Translations under genes and position numbers: made by a program
Assembly: GCA_021788565.1 (NCBI GenBank)
Contig: JAJYKO010000080.1
Location: 1-11,937, forward strand
Direction of reading: 5' to 3'
Length of the DNA: 11,937 nucleotides
Source: Chloroflexota bacterium
Lineage (GTDB): Bacteria; Chloroflexota; UBA6077
In this document: piece by piece, positions 1-5,641 of the stretch
How the letters are laid out: the number at the start of each line of letters is the position of its first letter
Numbering within the stretch: the first letter of the stretch is position 1
The notes under the pieces: generated by a model
The model's database searches: none
What the model was told of the DNA's origin: nothing
The model's input: the letters and a program-made list of their open reading frames with translations, nothing else

Positions 1-18
1 GAAACGAGCATATATTGA

Positions 19-30
19 GTGAGCGCTCAC
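19..30. promoter_or_regulatory. Palindromic operator (site A) upstream of tetR
   Basis: The 12-bp perfect palindrome GTGAGCGCTCAC lies about 9 bp before a candidate -35 box of the TetR gene. The same 12-mer recurs at 7887-7898, and a degenerate copy lies at 7995-8006. TetR-family proteins usually bind palindromes of this size near their own gene, so autoregulation is inferred. The site could also serve a divergent gene beyond the left edge. Confidence 0.65.
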
Positions 31-38
31 ATTAGGTA

Positions 39-66
39 TTGACTACTGATCGCGATGCGGTACCAT
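39..66 (+). promoter_or_regulatory. Candidate sigma-70-type promoter of tetR
   Basis: TTGACT (39-44) and TACCAT (61-66) are separated by 16 bp and lie about 40 bp before the chosen GTG start. The -35 box is good and the -10 box is weak. Operator site A lies directly upstream of the -35. Prediction only. Confidence 0.35.
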
Positions 67-106
67 GTGCACGTAGGCATAGTTGCCAAACGGAGGTGCA
101 GCGGTC

Positions 107-781
107 GTGACCATAGCCACAGGGAGAGCTCGATACGACACCGAACGCGCTGAGGAGCGACGCGCCGAGATCCTCGAGGCCGCGACGGCCGTATTCGCCC
201 GGCGCGGGTACCATCAGGCCCGAACCAAGCAGATCGCCGACGAGGCGGGGCTGTCCGAGGGCCTGATCTACCACTATTTCGGGAGCAAGCGAGATCTGTT
301 GCTCGCCATCATCGACCGGATCGTCACCGAGTCCATCCCGCAGGTCTACGACCAGCCGGAATCTGCTGACCTTTCCTCCCTCGCCATGGCCTTTCTCCGC
401 GATCGCCTCGGCATGTTGGAGCGAAACCAGCAGCTGCTTAAAGCGGTGGTGCCGGAGCTGATCAACGACGAGGATCTCCGCACAGGCTATCTCAACGAGG
501 TGACCGTCCATCTCGTGGCCTCTCTGGTGCCCCTGGCACAGCGAGCCCTCGCGACAGGAGAGCTCCGTCCGTTCAACCCGCGCGTCCTGCTCCCGGCCAT
601 CGCCGGGGCCACCATCACCGCCTTCGTGTTCAATGAGATGATGGACTTCCCCAACGGAGAGGCGGCATCCCACGAGGAGCTCGCCGAGGAGTTGGTCGGC
701 ATCTTCCTCGACGGGCTGCGCACGCGGCACGAGGCGAATGGCTCGCAACCAGATGTGAACGGCGATGCCGGCCCGTCCTAA
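107..781 (+). CDS. TetR/AcrR-family transcriptional repressor
   Basis: A 224-residue TetR-family protein. Residues about 15-65 form the DNA-binding three-helix domain, with the typical helix-turn-helix run RTKQIADEAGLSEGLIYHYF (39-58) followed by GSKRDLL. The rest is a helical ligand and dimerisation domain of normal length, and the C-terminal tail (about 209-224) is polar and probably disordered. I chose GTG at 107 because GGAGGTG (92-98) lies 8 nt upstream; an in-frame TTG at 83 would extend the protein by 8 residues and has no comparable ribosome site. A palindrome upstream (19-30) recurs in front of the SPW/radical-SAM block at 7885-7900, which suggests autoregulation plus control of that block. 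The ligand cannot be read from sequence. The gene converges on the CMD-fold gene, 22 bp away. Confidence 0.9.
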   Translation: MTIATGRARYDTERAEERRAEILEAATAVFARRGYHQARTKQIADEAGLSEGLIYHYFGSKRDLLLAIIDRIVTESIPQVYDQPESADLSSLAMAFLRDRLGMLERNQQLLKAVVPELINDEDLRTGYLNEVTVHLVASLVPLAQRALATGELRPFNPRVLLPAIAGATITAFVFNEMMDFPNGEAASHEELAEELVGIFLDGLRTRHEANGSQPDVNGDAGPS

Positions 782-803
782 CCGGTGGCGACCTGGGCGT
801 CCC

Positions 804-1136
804 CTAAACCGGCTCCCCGGTTGCAGCCGCGGCGATCACCTCGTGTGCCCACTTGTAGGCCGCGATCATTGTGGGGAATCCCGCCGTCGTGAGGGACAGC
901 AGGATCACGTGCTCGATCTCCGCGGCGGGGATGCCGGCTTCCAGGGCCCGGCGCGTATGGGAGCGAACAGCGCCCTCGGCGTTCAAGCCAACCGCTATCC
1001 CGAGCTTCACCAGCCGCCGAGTCCGGTCATCCAGCGGACCGCCTTCGTGGCACTTTTCGGCGAGCTCATCGAACAGTTTGGCGACGTCGGGGTGATTCTG
1101 GTTGAACTGTTTGTAAACATCGGGCAGGTAAGTCAT
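804..1136 (-). CDS. Carboxymuconolactone decarboxylase (CMD/AhpD)-fold protein lacking the redox cysteines
   Basis: A 110-residue single-domain alpha-helical protein starting MTYLPDVYKQ. The core VKLGIAVGLNAEGAVRSHTRRALEAG, followed by AEIEHVILLSLTTAGFPTM, has the spacing of the CMD/AhpD fold. In AhpD the motif CxxCxxxH carries the peroxidase cysteines. Here the equivalent positions counting back from the His of RSH are both Ala, so thiol peroxidase chemistry is unlikely, and only Cys in KCHEGG remains elsewhere. The ATG at 1136 is preceded by GGAGG 9 nt upstream; a longer reading frame to 1304 is Arg-rich and non-family-like. It lies 146 bp after arsR on the same strand. The function of this short CMD subgroup is unknown to me. 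A 6-bp stem with a CTCC loop at 807-822 lies at the end of the gene. Confidence 0.8.
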   Translation of the reverse strand: MTYLPDVYKQFNQNHPDVAKLFDELAEKCHEGGPLDDRTRRLVKLGIAVGLNAEGAVRSHTRRALEAGIPAAEIEHVILLSLTTAGFPTMIAAYKWAHEVIAAAATGEPV

Positions 1137-1182
1137 GTCGCGTGTCCTCCGGCGAGTTGAGCTAACCCTCCAACAACACGTA

Positions 1183-1196
1183 TCCGACCTGTCGGA
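1183..1196. repeat. Short inverted repeat between arsR and the CMD gene
   Basis: TCCGAC-CT-GTCGGA is a perfect 6-bp inverted repeat with a 2-bp centre in the 146-bp arsR-CMD gap. It is small enough to be chance. It could be an operator half-site pair in front of the CMD gene. I see no clear promoter boxes beside it. Confidence 0.3.
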
Positions 1197-1282
1197 CGAC
1201 CGCACAAGAGCCGGCATGGTCCGGAGGGCGCGACATCGTGATCTGCAACTTCTGTGCTCAGGTTCTGCCCGCGCGGGTTGGG

Positions 1283-1669
1283 TTATCCGCGATACTCTTC
1301 CCAAGAGGAATCAGCGGCGTCCAGGGCACTGTGCTGCCGAAGCGGTGACTCGTTGAGAGCATAGATCGTGAACTTGCCCTCCTGCCTGGCTGAGACGAGC
1401 CCCGCATCCTCCAGCATCCTCAGGTGATGCGCAAGGGTCGAGCCGGCAGTACCCAGCGCCCCCGCCAGATTGCAGGCGCACATGTCCCGCACGAAGAGGA
1501 GCCCCAGGATCTGGAGGCGCGTCTCGTTGCCCAGCGCCTGAAAGACCCGCGCGCGGTCCGAGATGGCCCGCGGCTCGCCAAGAATCGGGTGGAGGTTCCG
1601 GGCCATACCAACGGTCCGCTCGCACTCCTCAGCGGTGCACTTCACGTTGACAGGCAACACTCTCGCCAT
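1283..1669 (-). CDS. ArsR/SmtB-family transcriptional regulator, probable metal(loid) or thiol sensor
   Basis: A 128-residue winged-helix repressor. RVFQALGNETRLQILGLLF (41-59) is the family's opening helix pair. RDMCACNLAGALG (61-73) is the metal-binding helix with a CxC pair at C64 and C66, and STLAHHLRMLEDAGLV (77-92) is the recognition helix entering the beta-wing (GKFTIYAL). Two further cysteines, C11 and C16, lie in the N-terminal arm. Known CadC-type sensors bind soft metals with two N-terminal cysteines plus the CxC pair, so a comparable four-thiolate site is a reasonable inference. ATG at 1669 follows GAGGAG by 8 nt; a TTG two codons upstream would overlap that site. It lies downstream of the TDT transporter, from which it is separated only by a MITE-like element. 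Confidence 0.9.
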   Translation of the reverse strand: MARVLPVNVKCTAEECERTVGMARNLHPILGEPRAISDRARVFQALGNETRLQILGLLFVRDMCACNLAGALGTAGSTLAHHLRMLEDAGLVSARQEGKFTIYALNESPLRQHSALDAADSSWEEYRG

Positions 1670-1698
1670 CTGCAAATCTCCTCGCGGACCTGCTGCGT

Positions 1699-1856
1699 AG
1701 GGCGTCGTTCTTGAAATACCCTATGTGTCGTCATGCCCGCGAAAGCGGGCATCCACACGGCCTCGGTTTTCCCGCAGGCCCTGGATCCCCGCTTCCGCGA
1801 GGATGACTGGATCGGAACATTGCCCGCATAGCCTACTACTTAAGGAACGACGCCCT
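1699..1856. repeat. MITE-like element with terminal inverted repeats and a nested REP-type palindrome
   Basis: The ends are AGGGCGTCGTTC (1699-1710) and its exact complement GAACGACGCCCT (1845-1856); imperfect pairing continues five bases inward, and CTATG/CATAG also pair inside. Nested within are 26-nt arms at 1730-1755 and 1782-1807 that match as an inverted repeat at 22 of 26 positions. The left arm contains CCCGC-GAAA-GCGGG, a hairpin of the common 'CCGCGAAAGCGG' dispersed-repeat type. No transposase and no clear target duplication are visible. The right end touches the last base of the TDT transporter stop codon. Without the element the transporter-arsR gap would be about 29 bp, so it probably inserted into an operon junction. 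Confidence 0.75.
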
Positions 1857-2968
1857 TAGCGCCTCCACGCCTCGCCGGTGCGCATCCCGATCAGCGTCCG
1901 CACGGTGACCACGAGCCAGAAAACCGCCAGCAGCAGGAACAGCAGGACCCCCAGCCACTCGATGGCACCCACACTGAAAACTCGCCCCAGGGTAAGTGTG
2001 TCAACCGTATAGGCCCCCACGGGAAAGGTGAAGGCCCACCAGCCGATCCCGTAGGGCAGGCCCCCTCTCACCAGGTAGCGCCCCAGCAGCAGAATCGCCG
2101 CCGCCAGCCACCACAGCCCGAAGCCCCACAGCACCGCGGCTCCAACCGCCGAAAGCTGGCCTACCAAAGCGCTCGCGTCTCCCCAGATTTGGCCACCGCC
2201 CTGCGCCATTCGAACCAGCGCGATGCCGCCCACGCCGATGCCCCCCAGCACGATCCACAAGGACGGCGCGAGGGGTGCGGCTGGCAACGGATGGTACACC
2301 AGCCGGTCGTACAGCAGCGACGCCACCATCAGGAACAGGAAGAACCCCATGCCCCAGTAGGCGTAGCTCATGAGTAGGAGGAAGCGCCCCGTCTCGGGGC
2401 TCACCCCGGGCACGAGCGGCACGAGGACCATGGGGACTATGATGTTCGTCACGGGAGCGATGAACCAGCCGCCATTAGCGGCCTCCACGCCGACGTTGGG
2501 CGTCACGAAGAGGAAGTACGCCAGGGCCACGCTGGCGGCGAATGCCAAGATGCTTCCGGCCACCGCCAGCACCGCCACTATCCAGAAGACAGTTCCTGGC
2601 GGCAGGACCGCCGGGGCCACTGCCGCGGTCGCCGTAGCCAGCACCACCACAGCCGCCGGGAAGGTGGCGTACATCGACCCCATCACCGGGTGGCGCAGGT
2701 CCTTCGTGGCCGCGTCGGGGTGGCGCACCCACCGAAGGAAGTAGGGCACTCCGATGATTACGGCAACCACCCACGCCAGGGCCACCCAGGCGATGCCGAG
2801 GACGCTGAGCGGCGCCCTGAGCGCTGGGATGCTGCCGGGGTTCATGAACGCCGCCACGCCGACGATGGCCGTCCCCATCACGGCGCCGAACCAGCCTGGA
2901 TGGAAGGAGTGCAGCGCCATGCCCGGCGCGGCCGGCGGAACTGTCTTCTGAGTCACCTGAGCCGCCAT
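1856..2968 (-). CDS. TDT/SLAC1-family (TehA/Mae1/Ssu1-like) membrane transporter
   Basis: A 370-residue, very hydrophobic protein with about ten membrane helices, the size and helix count of the tellurite-resistance/dicarboxylate-transporter family. Recognisable family features are the opening HPGWFGAVMGT (helix 1, near residue 25) and the late motif GIGWWAFTFPVGAYT. Known members export or conduct anions such as sulfite (Ssu1), malate (Mae1) or chloride/nitrate (SLAC1); the substrate cannot be read here. ATG at 2968 follows GAGGTG by 6 nt, and a GTG three codons earlier lies inside that ribosome site. A good promoter lies at 3021-3050. The ArsR gene follows on the same strand, so metal- or thiol-linked regulation is plausible but unproven. 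The stop codon abuts the MITE-like element. Confidence 0.88.
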   Translation of the reverse strand: MAAQVTQKTVPPAAPGMALHSFHPGWFGAVMGTAIVGVAAFMNPGSIPALRAPLSVLGIAWVALAWVVAVIIGVPYFLRWVRHPDAATKDLRHPVMGSMYATFPAAVVVLATATAAVAPAVLPPGTVFWIVAVLAVAGSILAFAASVALAYFLFVTPNVGVEAANGGWFIAPVTNIIVPMVLVPLVPGVSPETGRFLLLMSYAYWGMGFFLFLMVASLLYDRLVYHPLPAAPLAPSLWIVLGGIGVGGIALVRMAQGGGQIWGDASALVGQLSAVGAAVLWGFGLWWLAAAILLLGRYLVRGGLPYGIGWWAFTFPVGAYTVDTLTLGRVFSVGAIEWLGVLLFLLLAVFWLVVTVRTLIGMRTGEAWRR

Positions 2969-2985
2969 GATTTTCACCTCGTTGC

Positions 2986-3004
2986 CGCCCGCTTCCGGCG
3001 GGCG
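2986..3004 (-). promoter_or_regulatory. Leader hairpin immediately upstream of the transporter ribosome site
   Basis: CGCCCGC (2986-2992) and GCGGGCG (2998-3004) form a 7-bp GC stem with a 5-nt loop in the 5' leader of the transporter, only a few bases before its Shine-Dalgarno sequence. It could tune translation, or serve as a weak terminator for the upstream GDE-domain gene. No U-tract follows. Confidence 0.35.
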
Positions 3005-3020
3005 TTTGGATTGAGTCGCT

Positions 3021-3050
3021 ACAATAGCACTATAAAACTAGTTCTGTCAA
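3021..3050 (-). promoter_or_regulatory. Sigma-70-type promoter for the TDT transporter (and probably arsR)
   Basis: On the minus strand TTGACA (complement of 3045-3050) and TATTGT (complement of 3021-3026) are 18 bp apart, and the -10 is preceded by TGC, an extended -10 feature. The predicted start near 3014 gives a leader of about 46 nt. The region is notably AT-rich compared with the surroundings. Confidence 0.6.
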
Positions 3051-3086
3051 TTTGCGCACAGTCCGCTTGACTGCGAACCGTGGGGC

Positions 3087-4052
3087 TCACGTCCTCCGGT
3101 TCCCGTCGATGGCAGGTGGCCAGCGAAGCCGGCCTGTGTCGCCCGAACGGGCTCGCCTCGCAGCCTCGTGCTCGTAGCTGACCCTCGGGTCGATCTCCAG
3201 ATCCTCCCGCCGGGCGCTGGCCACCAGCGTCGCCGACTGCCCCTCCGCCAGGGAGATCCCGCCCACCACGGGCGTATACAGATCTTCAAGCCGGTCGTAC
3301 CCCGCCTCGTGGCGATGCAGAAAGCGCCAGTACCAGAGCCCTGTCTCGGTGAAGTGCCCGCCCGCCAGCCTCAACCAGAGGGGCGTGGCCCCGGCAAACG
3401 CTTCCACCCTGCAGACATCGGCGGTAATCTCGACGCCGAACCGCCAGCCGTGGTGGCCCCGGGTGTGTCCCAGGGGGTCACGATGAGCGGCAAAGGGCTC
3501 CAGCCTCAGCCAGACGGGGTTATCAGCCGCCAGGAGCCGATATCTGACGAAGACGGCGCTCCGGCCGTGCTCCATCCAGAGCGTCTTCTCGATCTCCACG
3601 TCCCGGCACTGGTACCGCCACACCGGCAGGCCCCTCTCCAACCGAAACTCCTGGAGGAAGATGTACCCGGGTGGGTGGATGGTGCCGTCGTGGTACTCGC
3701 AGGTGTGCAGCTCGTAGCTGTCCCCGCCCGTCTCGACGGTCTCGTGAAGGCGGGCGAGCAGCAACATCGGAGCGGACGGGGATCCGGCTTCTGAGACGAG
3801 CAGCCCCTGGTAGCACCTGGTCTCTACTCCCAGGGCGGTGCCGGCAGCGTAGTCCCCCAGGCCATTGGTGACCAGCCACTCCTCCTTGAGGGCCGAATCC
3901 AGGTCCAGTATCGCCGACCGCTCCAGGCGGAAGGCAGGTGGCTCGGGCGCCGACGCGTTCTGCGGCTCCATTTGCCGAACACCATCCTCGAGCCCCGGGA
4001 AGGGTGCCGTGGCACCCGGCCAGGGCATCGCCGCTGCCATTCCCTCACCCAT
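3087..4052 (-). CDS. Stand-alone glycogen debranching enzyme N-terminal domain protein (catalytic domain absent)
   Basis: About 321 residues. Residues 55-280 match the beta-sandwich GDE_N domain: EEWLVTNGLGDYAAGT (57-72), GVETRCYQGLLV (75-86), the LHETVETGGDSYEL strand, HPPGYIFLQEF (126-136), PVWRYQ and LEPFAAHRD (184-192). In full bacterial debranching enzymes (roughly 650-700 residues) this sugar-binding domain precedes the (alpha/alpha)6 amylo-1,6-glucosidase domain. Here the reading frame ends after ASARREDLEIDPRVSYEHEA plus a basic tail, and only 118 bp separate it from the transporter gene, so no catalytic half exists nearby. It is either a truncation remnant or a domain used alone. The start is uncertain: ATG 4052 follows GAAGGGAAAG closely; GTG 4064 overlaps the upstream stop as GTGA; ATG 3971 would begin just before the conserved part. 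Confidence 0.75.
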   Translation of the reverse strand: MGEGMAAAMPWPGATAPFPGLEDGVRQMEPQNASAPEPPAFRLERSAILDLDSALKEEWLVTNGLGDYAAGTALGVETRCYQGLLVSEAGSPSAPMLLLARLHETVETGGDSYELHTCEYHDGTIHPPGYIFLQEFRLERGLPVWRYQCRDVEIEKTLWMEHGRSAVFVRYRLLAADNPVWLRLEPFAAHRDPLGHTRGHHGWRFGVEITADVCRVEAFAGATPLWLRLAGGHFTETGLWYWRFLHRHEAGYDRLEDLYTPVVGGISLAEGQSATLVASARREDLEIDPRVSYEHEAARRARSGDTGRLRWPPAIDGNRRT

Positions 4053-4060
4053 CTTTCCCT

Positions 4061-5512
4061 TCACGCCCCGCCGACCGCCCCCTGCAAACCGGCGGTGACG
4101 CGCGTCGGGGAGGGCTCCGAGTCCCATCGTTGATGCCCCTGAAGGTAGGACTCGGGTTCGCCCATCTTCCTGGCGGCCTCCGCGAGCCTCTGGAGGTGCC
4201 CCAGGTTCCCCCGCGACAGCCCCCGCCACAGGAGCCTCGGTCCCTCGGACCATAGCCGCTGAGTCGGGTAGCTCGTCCGGTACAGCTCCGCGAATTGGGC
4301 GTAGAACTCGGCCAGGGGCAGCCGCGTCGGCACCACCGCGTGGAGGAGGTCGTACAGCTCCGGCGCCTCTACCCTGATTCTCTCCTTCATCTGCCGGTGG
4401 AGCACCGTGCCGGGTAGCGGCGTCAGCACCGAGAAGGTGGGGGTCTCCAGCCCGTGCGAGGCGATGTAGCCTCGCAGCGCGTCGAACTCCCCGCTCCCCC
4501 AGTCGGGGTCCACTATGAACGACGCCGTCACCCCGACCCCTTCCCGCTTCAGGATCTCCAGCGCCCGCTCGTTGTTCTCCGCGGAGTTCTGCTTGCTCAC
4601 CGTGCCAAGCCCCCGGTCATCGATCTTCTCCACCCCCACGAAGACCCCCTCAAGGCCCACCTTCCGCCACAGCTGCACCACGCCTGGGTTGGCCACTATG
4701 GTGTCGCTGCGGGCCTGGAAGGCGTAGCGGTGATGCACACCCTCGGCCAGGAGCAGCACCCCTATCTCCATGGCCCTGTCCACGTCGGCGAGGAAGTTGT
4801 CGTCGGTGAAAAGCACGTACTCCTCCTCCACCGCCGCCACCTCCCGCACCACCCGCCTAGGCCCCTTGGCCCGGTAGCGCCCCCTGTAGAACTGCCACAC
4901 GCTGCAGAAGCTGCAGTGGTACGGGCAGCCGCGGGCCGTCTCGACCGTCCCCATCGGCTTCTCGGCAAAGAGGTAATAGTCCTTCCTGTGTTTCCTGGTG
5001 AGGCTCCGGTCGGGCATCGGCAGACCGTCGAGCCTCTCCGCGAGCCTGCGCACCCCGGTCCGATGCTGGCCCTCGGGGGTGTTTAGCACCAGGCCTCTCA
5101 CTCCCCGCGGGTCCTCCCCGCGTTCGAGGCTGCCCACCAGATCGACTATGGTGGTCTCGCCCTCCCCGACGACGACGGCGTCGATCGCCGGATGCGCGAA
5201 GTCGCGTGGGTTCACAGAGGCGTAGTGGCCGCCCACCACCACGTAGGGCCGGCTGTCGGCGGCCCTGGCTGCCTCGGCCGCCGCCACGGCGAGGTTCCTG
5301 TCCAGGGTGAAGGAGCAGCTGATGCCGCACACCTCGGGCCGGAAGTGATCCAGAACCCGCTCCAGGTCGCCCTCCACCCGCATGTCCAGGAGCCGCACCT
5401 GGTGACCCGCCAGGGCTCCCGCCACCGTCTCCAGCCCAAGGGGCTCCACCAGCGCCGTCCCTCGGAACCCCAGTGTATTCGAGTCGCCGGGTTGTATAAG
5501 TAAGATACGCAT
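4061..5512 (-). CDS. B12-binding-domain radical SAM enzyme, HpnR-like (putative methyltransferase)
   Basis: A 483-residue class B radical SAM protein. Residues 1-140 form a Rossmann-like cobalamin-binding domain (MRILLIQPGD, EPLGLE, VVVGGHYAS, VVVGEGE). The usual DxHxxG is D43-M-R-V-E-G48, so the lower-ligand His is replaced by Arg, as seen in base-off B12 radical SAM proteins. The cluster motif is CPYHCSFC (C196, C200, C203), followed by a TIM-barrel core with FTDDNF and VGVEKID. The sections LWRKVGLEGVFVGVEKID, DPDW and LHAVVPTRLPLAEFY recall hopanoid C-3 methylase HpnR by memory, so C-methylation of a lipid-like or other unactivated carbon is a hypothesis. ATG 5512 has a strong site (GGGAGGGGGAG, 6 nt). 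It lies downstream of the SPASM-like radical SAM gene and is followed directly by the GDE-domain gene. Confidence 0.85.
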   Translation of the reverse strand: MRILLIQPGDSNTLGFRGTALVEPLGLETVAGALAGHQVRLLDMRVEGDLERVLDHFRPEVCGISCSFTLDRNLAVAAAEAARAADSRPYVVVGGHYASVNPRDFAHPAIDAVVVGEGETTIVDLVGSLERGEDPRGVRGLVLNTPEGQHRTGVRRLAERLDGLPMPDRSLTRKHRKDYYLFAEKPMGTVETARGCPYHCSFCSVWQFYRGRYRAKGPRRVVREVAAVEEEYVLFTDDNFLADVDRAMEIGVLLLAEGVHHRYAFQARSDTIVANPGVVQLWRKVGLEGVFVGVEKIDDRGLGTVSKQNSAENNERALEILKREGVGVTASFIVDPDWGSGEFDALRGYIASHGLETPTFSVLTPLPGTVLHRQMKERIRVEAPELYDLLHAVVPTRLPLAEFYAQFAELYRTSYPTQRLWSEGPRLLWRGLSRGNLGHLQRLAEAARKMGEPESYLQGHQRWDSEPSPTRVTAGLQGAVGGA

Positions 5513-5595
5513 GATGACTCCCCCTCCCTGGGCTTCCAGCCCCCGGTTCGCGCTCGCCCTCATCACGAGCGCGGGCCCAGACCCCCGAGCGCTCC

Positions 5596-5628
5596 AGACC
5601 TCCGAGGTCTCCAAGACCTCGGAGGTCT
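5596..5628. repeat. Perfect 15-bp hairpin between the two radical SAM genes
   Basis: AGACCTCCGAGGTCT (5596-5610), a CCA loop and AGACCTCGGAGGTCT (5614-5628) form a perfect 15-bp stem starting 14 nt after the upstream stop codon. Each arm is itself nearly self-complementary. There is no T-run, so an intrinsic terminator is unlikely; a REP-type repeat acting in mRNA stability or processing is more likely. A second hairpin in the same gap pairs 5549-5556 with 5566-5573 (8 bp). Confidence 0.7.
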
Positions 5629-5641
5629 CGTCGAGGCTGTC

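Noticed and set aside
32..748. Long minus-strand open frame opposite the tetR gene
   Set aside because: It is antisense to a clear TetR protein, has no family motif, and follows from high GC content in the third codon position.
1730..1807. CRISPR-like repeat pair
   Set aside because: There are only two arms, in inverted rather than direct orientation, nested within longer terminal repeats; this fits a REP/MITE element.
5513..5641. Possible small precursor peptide for the SPASM-like enzyme between the radical SAM genes
   Set aside because: The gap is 129 bp filled with two hairpins, and no short frame with a ribosome site and Cys-rich core was seen.
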